A stretch of 64,000 nucleotides of DNA. It comes from Tubiluchus corallicola. Its lineage: Eukaryota > Priapulida > Priapulimorpha > Priapulimorphida > Tubiluchidae. A program made the position numbers and the translations under genes. A model generated the notes under the pieces. It did no database searches, was not told the DNA's origin, and saw only the letters and a list, made by a program, of their open reading frames with translations. Shown here piece after piece: positions 30,901 to 40,613 of this stretch (position 1 is its first letter; each line of letters starts with the position of its first letter). The DNA is taken from NCBI GenBank assembly GCA_030141605.1, contig JAQGDQ010000050.1, positions 321,971 through 385,970 of the forward strand. Direction: 5' to 3'.

Positions 30901-33900
30901 ATACATGGCCTTTTATTTTTGCTGTTTTGAGGTTTTTGCATCACACTGAGGCTTTGGCTGCATCCTAAACTCCGATTTTAAAAAGGCACCTGCGGCTTGA
31001 GATGCACTAGCGAAGTTCTTAGCTGCCGTGCTGCGCTTGCTCTTAGCCTGGGTACCTGTAGGTTGCAATAAATCTCTGTAAACAGGGTGGTTCAACCTGC
31101 CTGCCACATCTTGGATGAAGCCAACTACATCAAATATGGTTGGATTGATTCCTGAACTCTTGTTTCATTAATTTGCTAACTTTGTCTCTCATTACATCAC
31201 CGACGAATTTTTCTAAATCAATCGATGGCAGCTGCATGGCATTATACATTTGCATATGTTGGCACTGCCCTTCTAGCATGATGCTCATGACTGCATTTAA
31301 GTCAGTTGGATTTGTTGCTGAAGCGGACGTTTTGCCTAAGCGCTTATCAAAACCAGAAGCAGCAAGCTGAAATTCATGAGGCCTAATGTCAGGCATAGCA
31401 TGAAACTGTGTAGGTCTAAATTCTGTCGACGATTTTCGGACGAAGTCATCTATTGCTGCATTCAAGCGGCTGTTCTTTATACGTTTCATAATTAGAACGA
31501 GTCTGTTGAAGCGCTGCACTTTTATTCTCCGTTTGAAACCCTGGCTTTACTTGATTGATGTAAATTCGCCACCAGTGACTAAGCATTTTCGATTCATAAT
31601 CAGTTTCGTAGGTGGCGCCACGTGCCTGCAAATTGGACTAAGTATGTTGTCCCATGGTTTTCGCGAACCTATAAAGTGAACAACTTTAACATGATTACCA
31701 AATTGTTTAACAGCAGGTAAATAACCGTAAGCACCCTTCAAGACAGCATTATATGCAGAAGGCAGATGTTTATGAAAATCTGTACCCCAGGTATTGAAAT
31801 ATAAATTTAACAAGCCCTGGTCCCCCACCATCAAATGAACTAGCATCTGTCTGTGCAAACGATACAAGTTTTTCATAGGTCCTTAGACTAGGCCTAAATA
31901 TAAACACCCCAATATTAAAGTAGTCGGGCCACCCGACATCTGGAGCAGCAGAGAGCTCCTCATAATTGAACAGATCATCAATGTTACTTAATACTAACAT
32001 ATCTGAGTCCATAAAAACACATTTACTGAACTGAGTTAACTGCCGACAGTGTAACTTAGTAAATGTAATATTTAACTCAGGCCTACCCAATAAAAGTAGA
32101 TTTTCAGTATTATGACTATCAATCAAATTTACATACTCAACGTAATCAAATTTATTTTTAAGTTGCTCTACTATAACGTGAGAAACCTCTTTTGTGATCA
32201 TCACCACCAAGCGATGCTTCGTTTTAACCTCCTGTAGACTGCATGCCAGCACCAGCGCTCCTAATGCGTACTTGTCATTTGTGACCGAAGGCTTCTTTTA
32301 AGCAGCTCTGTTCCTCCTTAGGTGTGACTTCATTTGAAACCTCGTTTGCAAGGACGTCGGATGTCTGTAACCAGTCAGCTACCTTCTGTTTACAGCTTTC
32401 ACCAGCAGATGGCGCCACATCCTGCCTGGACTCGACCTCGTCGTGACTGTCGTCATCATTAGCACCACCAACTGAAGCCATCTCTACCTGCAGGTGTTCG
32501 TGTCTCAGCTTCATGGCCTGAAGTTTGAGCTCCTGTTCACGAATTTTCAGCTCCTGACTCTTCAGCTTTTTTGCGCTGTCTTTGCTGCCTTTGGTCGTGG
32601 ACCTGGTAGATGTTCTTAAAACACTTGCAGAAGTTGAAGCTCCAACAGTAGCACGCCCGTCATCAGTGCCAGTTTGCCGTGTTGACGACTCTTTAAAACC
32701 GACTGTCACTATACCACCGGGTTGGCCGTCTGCACCAGCTAATTTACTGAGGCCAAGCTCTCCAAAACTCGCCGCACCAACTCTGCTTTACTACCAGCTA
32801 CCATCAAGCCTTTTTGGCGTAAAATTGTTCGCAACTGTTCAACAGTTTTAATTTTTAACTCTTGCTCTCTTTGTCGATACATTGTCTTGCTTTTCTCAGG
32901 CCTGGAAAGATCTGGCTGTGCGTTAAAGTAAAGACCGCCCTATATGCAAAGTAGGTTCACGCACCAGCCTATAGTATACTAGGCTGTCCACGTAGGCCAA
33001 CTGTACAAAACAAACCATAAACAAATGACAAAAAATAACACTAGCCAAAAGTCAATTTTACATAATTCAGAGTTTCACACTGCACCGTCGCATTAATCAA
33101 TAAATAGTTGTTATCTAATAGTAAATTTAAATTTTATAAAGTAATTAGAGTATATACGTACATTATTAGCCCCAAACCATAAGCAATTGCAACAGATAAT
33201 GACAACATCTTATCAACCCACCATGACACGTCCTCACTTCACAGTAGGCCTCTGACACCGATCAAACTGAACACGTGACCAGGCCAAAAATCACCACAAG
33301 GTGGCTAAAGCCAACAACAAGCGAAGGCCGCAAAGCACGCCAATGCAAGATTTCCAGTACAACAGTGATTTAGGAACTGCTATGTGGAAGAATGCTCTAC
33401 TGATGACAAACTCAAATTCCAAGTGTAAATCAATAATATAGTTGCCAAACAAATCAAATACCTGGAGCATTTCTCAAATAATTGTTAGTTGAAATAGTTA
33501 CATCATCCTACCAATATGCTGAGATCACAAATCGAATGCGAGTCAAGTTTGGAAGTTGTTGAATTACGTTAAGGATCTTTAAGGAAAGCAGTAAACATGG
33601 TATATAGCATAATCAGCAGTACACATATACGAGAATGAACTATAGGCACTCGAGCTGTGTAGCTTTGCATTAAAGGTGCACTAAATGCACATTTTCATAC
33701 CTGACACACAGCCGATTTTTTATGCTGGGATGCCACTGAACCGAAGCTTAACCGAATGATCGGCCGTGCTGCCGAACCGAATTCCGAATAAAATATCAAG
33801 TTAAATTGGAGTACCGAACTGAATTTTTTAAAACTAACCAAATTTTCTTGTTGTTCCAATTGAAAAGAATTATAAACTCTATAATGTTTTATCGTTCTTC

Positions 33901-35292
33901 TTTAGTGGTGATTGGTGAGCTGTATAAAATTGCTCTGATTACTAAATCTGTGTTTGTAGGCCTATTTAACGGTTAAAGCTAGGTAGCCATAACTCTTTCA
34001 TAAGCTGTTCAAACTATTTTGTGTAATCAACAAAAACAGTATTTATGCTAAACTGAAATAACATAATTGTTTGCTACCCGGGTTTCTCATTGATTTATTT
34101 TTCGTGTAAAAGGAAATACAGCACTTCCACGCTGTTGCACATTGACACGACTTCTGTACCGACGTTGCATCGCATTCATCGAATTATCATACAGAAACAG
34201 AGAGCAAAATATCAGCTGTTGTGCAATGTTCACTGTTTACTATCACCTTTTTTCGATAAATTTTTATAAGCATTATAGGCAAATATTCGGTACGTTTAAT
34301 ATAATTTTCACCAGATGTGACAATAATTCAAAAGTAACTACAGTATACCAAAAATTCATTGAACCTTTAGTGATTACAACTGAAGCCTAAACAAATTTTT
34401 GCATTATATGTAACACATATAAAAAATGAATATTAAACACTCTACCCAGTTTGTTTTAGCACTCTATAACAGACTTGCCGACTCTCATATATTAGGCCTG
34501 TGTCACGCACATTTTAAGTCTCTCACATGCTCACGCGCATCAAATTCCAGTTCTTATGCAATTCGCAACTTCACACAACATCACACACAAGTTTGCAAAG
34601 CACTAGGCTTCCTTTGCCATCAGTACCAACCACAACAATATTATTAGTAGAACTACTCTCAGTAGTACATAGGTTCATGTGTTTCGTGATATATATTACA
34701 CTAAATGTATTACAATTATTGAAAATTAAGCATTTTGATGCTATTGTGCTTTTTTCATTAGTACAAAAGAATAATTATAATAATAATAAAGCACAGTGAA
34801 CAGCAACAACAGCATAAGAAAACTCGGTAGTACCAGAAAATTGCCTTTTTTGGTTTAATTTTTTTGATAGTTTGACTTTGATACCAAAAAATGCAAAAAT
34901 TTCACACGTTTCACACCCACTTTTACATCAAATACCTGACAGGTTTGGTAGAGCATACCTAGGTTTCACACTTCGCCTGTAACTCATAGTCTTACATTAT
35001 TCAAAATTCACACCCTATTATAACTTTATAATTACTATGTAGTATTAGTATCACAAAAGTATATTACAGATTTTAGATTCAGATACCTGTATAATTGGTC
35101 AAGAGACGTATCGTGCTTGTCTAAAGCCCTGCAACAAACATTTGTCCTTAATTTTTGCAGTTCAGCTAACTGGGTACTGTAATTTTCTGGGTTATCAGCG
35201 CTACTAAATGTCGAAGCTATAAAATTAGCTAAAGGTCTATGTAAATCAACCTCAACAGCTTTCTTTAACGGCACGGAAAGAAAGGTGGACAT
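22567..35292 (-). CDS. PDCD6IP: ALIX / PDCD6IP: ESCRT adaptor with Bro1, V and proline-rich domains
   Basis: Two coding exons, 35292-35087 and 24928-22567, join as LYR|YHDQ across TATACAG|GTATCT and CTTTTAG|ATACC. They give 2568 nt, 855 residues plus stop, close to human ALIX (868). Bro1 domain about 1-355, V domain about 360-700, proline/tyrosine/glutamine-rich tail about 705-855. Family role: bridges ESCRT-I and ESCRT-III (CHMP4) in multivesicular body formation, cytokinesis and membrane repair, and binds YPxL cargo motifs. The GEEISRLQH helix of the CHMP4 site and the KFQ Phe of the V-domain pocket are kept. The tail has APARPPPP and PPKPPR SH3 ligands but no PSAP/PTAP motif. The 10 kb intron holds a BEL/Pao element in the same orientation. 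Confidence 0.96.
24929..26537 (-). other. ALIX intron 1, part downstream of the BEL/Pao element
   Basis: AT-rich intron with no exon or repeat that I can support; ordinary unique-looking sequence. Confidence 0.6.
26538..26722 (-). repeat. 3' LTR of the BEL/Pao element
   Basis: The second copy of the direct repeat, in the same orientation as 33012-33202. The integrase reading frame ends at 26697, a few codons inside the repeat. Confidence 0.8.
26697..28433 (-). pseudogene. BEL/Pao RNase H end, integrase and C-terminal domain
   Basis: 28433-27582 covers the RNase H end ([10 protein letters not shown]) and the HHCC zinc domain ([12 protein letters not shown]). A TGA after VGVD splits it from 27566-26697, which has [12 protein letters not shown] and [12 protein letters not shown]. 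Together these give the three acidic integrase residues, then a C-terminal domain ending in [17 protein letters not shown]/Pao integrases have this layout. Confidence 0.9.
28579..30376 (-). pseudogene. BEL/Pao reverse transcriptase and RNase H
   Basis: Several frames together cover the protease end, the lead-in helices (30071-29691), RT palm with [21 protein letters not shown] and catalytic [10 protein letters not shown] (29678-29169), thumb with [10 protein letters not shown] (29154-28822) and RNase H start [14 protein letters not shown] (28812-28579). The catalytic Asp residues of RT are present, but stops lie at each frame change. Confidence 0.88.
30351..30944 (-). pseudogene. BEL/Pao zinc knuckles and protease
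   Basis: [15 protein letters not shown] (CX2CX4HX5C) and [15 protein letters not shown] are nucleic-acid-binding knuckles. They are followed by [20 protein letters not shown], which holds the aspartic protease site in the form DNGST instead of DTGST/DSGS. The frame then shifts. Confidence 0.8.
30913..31539 (-). pseudogene. BEL/Pao gag, remaining part (centre deleted)
   Basis: The frame at 31519-31130 carries a gag-like run [20 protein letters not shown] ahead of LEKFVGD, resembling the LPKIELPKFDGDP entry of BEL gag. The roughly 150-residue domain expected after it is missing, and the sequence resumes near 31145 with [20 protein letters not shown], the segment before the zinc knuckles. An internal deletion of the central gag domain is the simplest reading. 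Confidence 0.6.
31540..32295 (-). pseudogene. Glycogenin (GT8) segment embedded in BEL/Pao gag
   Basis: The minus strand from about 32295 encodes most of a glycogenin catalytic domain with no introns: [47 protein letters not shown] with the metal-binding Dx[21 protein letters not shown], then [20 protein letters not shown] with the Tyr aligned to the self-glucosylated Tyr195 of the muscle enzyme, [12 protein letters not shown], and [11 protein letters not shown]. Glycogenin primes glycogen synthesis by adding glucose to its own tyrosine. A single extra G in a G-run near 31832, one shift after RKPW and one at the start break the frame. BEL gag sequence lies on both sides, so it is inside the element and not a separate host gene. 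Confidence 0.85.
32275..32738 (-). pseudogene. BEL/Pao gag N-terminal part with coiled coil
   Basis: The open frame contains a lysine/glutamate-rich helix ([20 protein letters not shown]) likely to form a coiled coil, then an acidic linker and [12 protein letters not shown], resembling the WL segment of BEL gag proteins. It ends KEAFGHK and stop, exactly where glycogenin similarity begins in another frame. Confidence 0.7.
32739..32882 (-). pseudogene. BEL/Pao gag start with SAP-like motif
   Basis: A small frame from ATG at 32882 reads [20 protein letters not shown] and on through [20 protein letters not shown]. The pattern T-x-x-x-LR-x-x-L-x-x-x-GL-x-V-x-G-x-KAEL-x-x-R is that of SAP domains, which bind DNA or chromatin. 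The frame hits TAG at 32739. A shift near GAGAGCTTG would carry it into the next gag frame, so the break is probably a one-base mutation. The SAP call rests on pattern memory. Confidence 0.65.
33012..33202 (-). repeat. 5' LTR of the BEL/Pao element
   Basis: A direct repeat of 26538-26722, about 97% alike by eye, with a 6-bp AAATTT-type duplication near 33126. On the element's strand it begins near TGTTGC and contains a TATAAA-like box (CTTTATAAAATT). About 190 bp is short for a BEL LTR, so the outer ends may be larger than the part I can align. Confidence 0.8.
33203..35086 (-). other. ALIX intron 1, part upstream of the BEL/Pao element
   Basis: AT-rich intron; no exon seen. A stretch near 34490-34540 (CTCTCACATGCTCACGCGC-like) may belong to a dispersed repeat, but nothing diagnostic is present. 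Confidence 0.5.
35087..35292 (-). CDS. PDCD6IP: ALIX coding exon 1
   Basis: It starts at ATG (35292-35290) with [20 protein letters not shown], matching the start of Bro1 proteins (M-x-x-F-x-S-VxLKK). The exon ends TATACAG|GTATCT with two bases carried over. The GTG two codons upstream could extend the frame but is not a normal eukaryotic start. Confidence 0.95.
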
Positions 35293-36498
35293 TTTCACGG
35301 TGATTTACTGAAGATTATATTATATCTTTTTTTCCTAAACCACTCAAAATCTTTCGCGGACACAGTAAATAAAAACAATCATAAGCTCATAGCATGAGCA
35401 TGACTCATGACTAACGCGATCACATCACATCGTCTGAGCGATTTTAAGCTACCTGCACGACTGCTTTCATCCAAGCACAAATGCTGCAAACCAATAACGA
35501 AGCTGAAAGACATAAAATAATGTGTGTTGCTTTCCAAATCTTTTTTATGCAAGTCGTTTTTTCACATAACTATACTTATGCAAAACTAGTTAACAGACAT
35601 TGTTATTGTTATCGATGTTTTGGAGTACTAGAACCGGATTCATGTACTGCACTTCACAACAGTTTCGTTGTCTTAAGTGGTATTTAGGCACGTGGACATA
35701 TTTGGCTCTAATTCATGTAGAGGTCTTATCTCCTTAGTCGCAACTAGCTTTCATGTGACTAAGAAAGTTAAGTCGAATTCAAGTAGGCGACTTAAGACAT
35801 CATTTATTCGCACATAAGTTGTGCGCACTTAGCAATTTAGTATGGGATTCATTAAAGGAAAATCTGATGATTGTGTAAACATTAGTTCAGAATAAAGAAT
35901 GCTCTAAAATATTGAAAACTACAATAGCTTTTTTTAAATCAAAGCTTAGCTTGGATACCCAAATTTAGTTAAACTTTCAAAGCTACACACGGCTCAGTGA
36001 ATCTACTCAGATGGCAGTGGCACCTTTTTGTCACATTCGCATGGTCAACAAATAGAAGGCGGTACCGTGATAACCATGATCATGACTGCAGTGTTAGTTT
36101 CTGACGTCATAAGACATAGAGCTCATTTTCATGACATCACGCATTTAAACAGTAACTCTTGTGCAAGCGTGCTTGATGCGCAACGGAAGATGCTTACCAT
36201 TGTACAAACTGTAGTTAGTTTCTGCCATAAGCAATAGCTGTGCTCGGTTACCGTTAATTTACGTTCAAAGCTAATTATTCAAATATAAGAAACAACTGCT
36301 AACTTTTACAGGCAAGAAAATGTATATTTCGGACAGTAAATTGAAATGACATTGAGTCTAAACAATCGTCCGGTCTTCCTTTAAATAAATTTTGTCCGTG
36401 GTTGAATAGTGTAGTTTTCGCTTCGTCTCAGAATTATATTGGTCAATATTTTGGAATATGGGAGCTAAATAAGTTACTAAATAAAAGTTACTATTGAT
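35293..36498. other. Region upstream of ALIX, presumed promoter and 5' UTR
   Basis: The ALIX 5' UTR and promoter must lie here or in an upstream exon. I cannot place a start site. No other gene was seen. Confidence 0.5.
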
Positions 36499-37000
36499 CT
36501 TCTCTTCTCTTTTTGTTTCTTTTCTTCTCTTCTCTTTTTTCTCTTCCCATCCCTTCCCTTCCTTCTTTTTTTTCTGCCCGCCTATACAGTACTTACTCTT
36601 AATAAAAGTTAACAAACAATTGAGCAGTTTCTTTTTTGAGTCTCGTATTTTTTGTTGTTCTCATCTCTTTTCTTTCATTCTCTTCCTCTCCATCCCTTTC
36701 CTCCTTTTCGCTGCTCTTTTCTTTCATTCTCTTCCTTTCCATCCCTTTCCTCCTTTTTGCTGCTCTTTTCTTTCATACCCTTCGCCTTTGTTGTCTCATC
36801 TCGTCTTATCTCTTTTTCCTCTTCCCTTCCCTTCCCTTCCCTTCCCTTCATTCCTTCTCTTCTCTTTGTCTTTTCATTTCTCTTTTCTTCACTCTGCTTT
36901 TTACTTCTCCTTTCTCTTTTCTTTTTTCTGCCCTTCCTTCTCTTCTCTTGCTTGTCTCTCTTCACTTCAATCTCTTGTTCTCTTCTCTCCTCTCACCCTT
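36499..37000. repeat. Long polypyrimidine tract (CTTT/CCTTCC-rich)
   Basis: Two blocks (about 36499-36580 and 36660-37000) are almost pure C and T on the plus strand, made of shifting TTCTCTTC and CCCTTCC units. The frames full of Ser, Phe and Leu here, and the Arg/Glu/Lys frames on the other strand, are artefacts of composition. Confidence 0.95.
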
Positions 37001-37221
37001 TGTCATTGTTACATTTCACAAAAGGAAGACGACAGTTTTTGTGTCGTCTAAAAGGTTCTGGGTTTAAAGAAAATGTAGATTAATAAACCAGCAACCTTGT
37101 TATGTTTCTGTACTACATGTGATGGTCTTCCCCTTGTGTCACATGAATTTTGTCATGATGACATAAAATCAAAATCAAAATTATAATGTAATAATTGTAT
37201 ACTTTCGTCTTTTTATTAGGC

Positions 37222-37241
37222 TTAAAATATAAAAAGATGCA

Positions 37242-37316
<75 letters not shown>

Positions 37317-38330
37317 GAGGGAGAGGGTCCTCTGGTCCAACAGGTTTGTCTGTTTGTTTGAAATCCACGTGTTTGGGTGACTGTAAGGTTGAATTATTAG
37401 GGCGTTGGTTTGTTTTAGGTGGCAAAGTGGTTGATGTTGCAGGTTTCTCAACTGGTAAGCATCTGTCATTGTAAGCAAGGTCAGTATCAATAGAGATACT
37501 GGGGCGTGGTGGATGAATTGGTTCATATTTCCGAAGAAAACGTCTATTCCGAAGTGTTACTCTGCCCGAGCCATCCACCTTGATGACATATTGGTCATAT
37601 TGACGGACTTCAATGACTATACCAGACTTGTCCCATTTGGTAGGATGTTTCCCAGTCTGATTTTGTAATTGTACCTTGTCACCAACAACTAGTGGGGGTA
37701 AGCGTTTTGTGTGTTCAGTCCACCGTTCCGATGCTTTCATGTGTCTGTTACGCAAGGCTTCTTCTCGGGCTAGTAGTGATTCCTGCCAAGTGTTATGAGG
37801 TTGGTATTATAGGGATGAAGTCTCGTATAGGGCGGCCAAACAGACACTGGGCAGGTGAGAATTTGGTATCTCTGTCTGGGCAGTTTCTGTACTGCAGGAT
37901 TGCTCGTTGAAACAAGTCTGTATTAAGGTCTCCCTGGGGGCCAGTATTATTCATAATCATGCGCTTAACGGTCTTAACACCTAATTCGGCTCTACAATTG
38001 CTGTGAGGAAAGGCAACCGAAGAGAGATGATGATGGACACCCCAGTCTGAAAAAAAATGGCGTGTTTGGAATGAAATAAATTCTGGGCCACCATCTGAGG
38101 CCAGTTCCTCAGCAATGCCGTAAGTGACAAAAACTTGGCGGAGGCAGGCAATGAGACCAGTGGCCCCAATTGGAGAACGTTCGACAATGGGCCAGTTGGA
38201 ATAACGGTCAACAACAATGAGGTAGTAGACGCCCTTGTAATGAAAGAAGTCAGCGCAGATGCACTGAAATGGGTATACCGGCAAAACTGGGGGAACGGGC
38301 GGTGCTGCCGGTTGTTAGGGTGCAATACTG
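37222..38330 (-). pseudogene. Gypsy integrase core and C-terminal part
   Basis: 38284-37793 carries the DDE core: [21 protein letters not shown] and [14 protein letters not shown] stop sits just before it in the linker after CNSIAP. 37755-37222 in another frame has the C-terminal SH3-like barrel (VGDKVQLQNQTGKHPTKWDK, then VIKVDGSGRVTLRNRRFLRK) and runs into the (TC)n repeat. No chromodomain was seen. Confidence 0.88.
37245..37314. repeat. (TC)n dinucleotide microsatellite
   Basis: About 35 uninterrupted TC units. On the minus strand the Gypsy integrase frame runs straight into it as (RE)n. Confidence 0.98.
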
Positions 38331-38412
38331 TTGCATTCTTGGCAACGACTTCGAAGTGCTGATATGGCTGTCGTTATGCCTGGCCAGAATACTGATGATT
38401 CTGCACGAGAAA

Positions 38413-40500
38413 TCATGGATGAGACCCCTTGGTGTGCTGCATGGAGTGATGAAAGCACAGTGTCACGTAGGCATGGCGAATAACGATGCGCTCTTTATTG
38501 AGAATAACACCATCGATGGTGTGGAGGTGTTCCCTGAACTGGTAATACTCACGTATTGGAGCTGGGAACTCCTGACGTGCTTCTGGCACGTTAGTTTCTA
38601 TGATGTCTCTTAATAAGTTCATGGTGGTGTCACTTGTTGTAGCAACTCGGACCATATCCCATATCACTGATTTGAAGTTTGCAAGCTTTGTGGCAGCTGA
38701 ACATATTAAGGATGTCTCAAAGGAATCTGAAGGCGTTTCCTGACAACGAATACCTTCCAAAAAGAAAGTAGGTAGGTTTGGCAAGGTAATATTAGTGTCC
38801 TGTCGAATTGTGGCAATGTCGTCAGGCAAAGGCATATCACCAGCATGGCCAGGGCAAGACGGGTGTCGAGAGATGCCATCTGCAGCTCGATGTTTTGCTC
38901 CAGGGACATGTATGACCTGGAATTTGAAACGGAGCGTCTTTTCCTTCAGATTCCTAAGGCGAGGGTTGGGCATGTCATCAAGGGATCTGTTGCTGAAGAT
39001 CTTGAGCAATGGTTTGTGGTCCACTGCAATAGTCAGGTTTGTACAACCCAGGACAAAGTACCTAGCTTTTTGAAGGGCATCTGCCACTGCTAGGGCTTCA
39101 CCTTCAATTGGGGCATATCGTGATTCTGCTGGTGTGGTGAATCGGCTTCCCACAAGAGTGATTTTCCACCCAGTACGGCAACAAAAAGGAGTTGATTTGG
39201 GGCATTTGCAGTGTTTTTGGAGCAGCCAGAAGCCAATGCCTGACTTTGACCAATCAGTGGCCAAGCATGTCGGCCGTGTTTTATCGAAAATTCGAACACC
39301 GTCTTCTATTTCCTGAACAATGAGTGCCTTGGACTCATTAAATATCTCATCTAGTTGTGCATTCCATGTGAATGGGGTCCCGGGTTTCAGGAGTGCACGG
39401 AATGGAAGCATTCGGTCAGCCATACTGAAAACATAACTAACTTGGTTTATTACGCCGAACCAGGATCGAACATCAGTGATGTTTTTTGGAGTGGGAAATT
39501 TTAGTATAGCTTGGAGATATCGCCGACAAGGGCGGACACTATTGGGTGTAATTTCAAATCCTGCAAATTCAACTGTGTCTTCAGCAAAGATGAACTTGTC
39601 AGGTTTAAGAGTGATGCCATGACGGCCACATATGTCAAGCCATTCTATTGCCTGGAAAAAGCTTTCTTTGATTGTAGGTGACCAGAGGAGTGTGTCATCA
39701 ATACATTTTGTGTGACGGGGTACGTGTGACACAATCTCGTCATAGCGTCTTGAGTAACCATCACCCGAAGCAATGTAGCCCTGAGGGGCTGTTTTGTAGC
39801 GATATCGGCCCCACGGAGTGATAAACGTAGTAAGATGGCGGTCCTCTGCACGGATTGGGACACTGTGGTAGCCATTCCAGGCATCAAGTACCGTTTTCTT
39901 CATGTTTGGGGGTACAGATCTTGCCTGCAGAAATGGTGACTGGGTGTGGTGGGTTTCTCTTGTGACATGAACATTTAGGGCTTGAAAGTCAACAGTTCTG
40001 CGGGGTTGGCCGTTTTTCTTGGGGCATACAATCATTCGATGGCACCAAGTGACAGGTTCGCCAATGGGGACAGGTTCCAAGACTCCTAGGTGGACGTCGC
40101 GATCGATATCTGCTTTGACTTGTTTCTGCCAATGCAAGGCGACTGGGATGGGGTTGTGATGTGCCACGGGGGTGGCATCAGAATTCACCATGAGTTTCAA
40201 AGGGGGCCCTTGCATAAGTGGGAGAGGTTGGTGCTCACATATGTTGAATGTGCTTGCCTTGTAAGTGTTGAGGAGGTACTGTCTCAGTTTTGGCAAATTT
40301 TCTTGCGTTGGTGAAAATGGCAGTTGGGAGGGTGGTGTAGGTGGCAGCTGTCGTCGTGGACAGTGGCACTCAGATGTCAAACCACTACTGTTTTGTTGGG
40401 GTTTGGATATGTCATGTGTCTCAGATGAAGTGCTGTTTGATGATGATATCTCTAGCGTGTTGCACACCTCACCAATCTTTGGAAAGCTTTCTGTGATCAT
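38413..40500 (-). pseudogene. Gypsy reverse transcriptase and RNase H
   Basis: An open frame of 695 codons: RT about residues 105-330, with VTWCHRMIVCPKKNGQPRRT, DAWNGYHSV and CIDDTLLWS; connection; RNase H about 420-560, with ATDWSKSGIGFWL, EGEALAVADAL, VDHKPLLKIF and HRAADGISR, so the acidic active-site residues are intact. It ends in the integrase zinc region (HHSMQHTKGSHP). This is the best-preserved part of the element. Confidence 0.92.
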
Positions 40501-40613
40501 TCCGAGTGCAATACAAGCTTCACGGCTAATGTATAATTTGTTTGAAGTATCGGTGACATATACGATCTGCCTGGTTTCCAGTTGTTTGCCAGCCGTAGAT
40601 GTACCAGTGAATC

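Larger units (their letters stand above)
26538..33202 (-). mobile_element. BEL/Pao LTR retrotransposon, full-span but inactivated, in ALIX intron 1
   Basis: Minus-strand order: LTR repeat, gag with SAP-like start, glycogenin insert, remaining gag, CCHC zinc knuckles, aspartic protease, reverse transcriptase (YVDD), RNase H, integrase with DDE residues and C-terminal domain, LTR repeat. The order PR-RT-RH-IN and the type of RT and integrase are those of BEL/Pao elements. Many stops and frameshifts break the polyprotein, so it cannot be active alone. The two flanking repeats differ at about six bases plus one 6-bp indel by eye, suggesting moderate age. It lies in the same orientation as ALIX. 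No target-site duplication could be set. Confidence 0.92.

Noticed and set aside
31547-32252. A host glycogenin gene lying inside the ALIX intron
   Set aside because: BEL/Pao gag sequence flanks it on both sides within the same LTR pair, there is no start codon context or introns, and its frame is broken.
36494-37083. Overlapping frames rich in Ser/Phe/Leu and, on the minus strand, Lys/Glu/Arg
   Set aside because: Composition artefact of the polypyrimidine tract; no domain, start context or splice signals.
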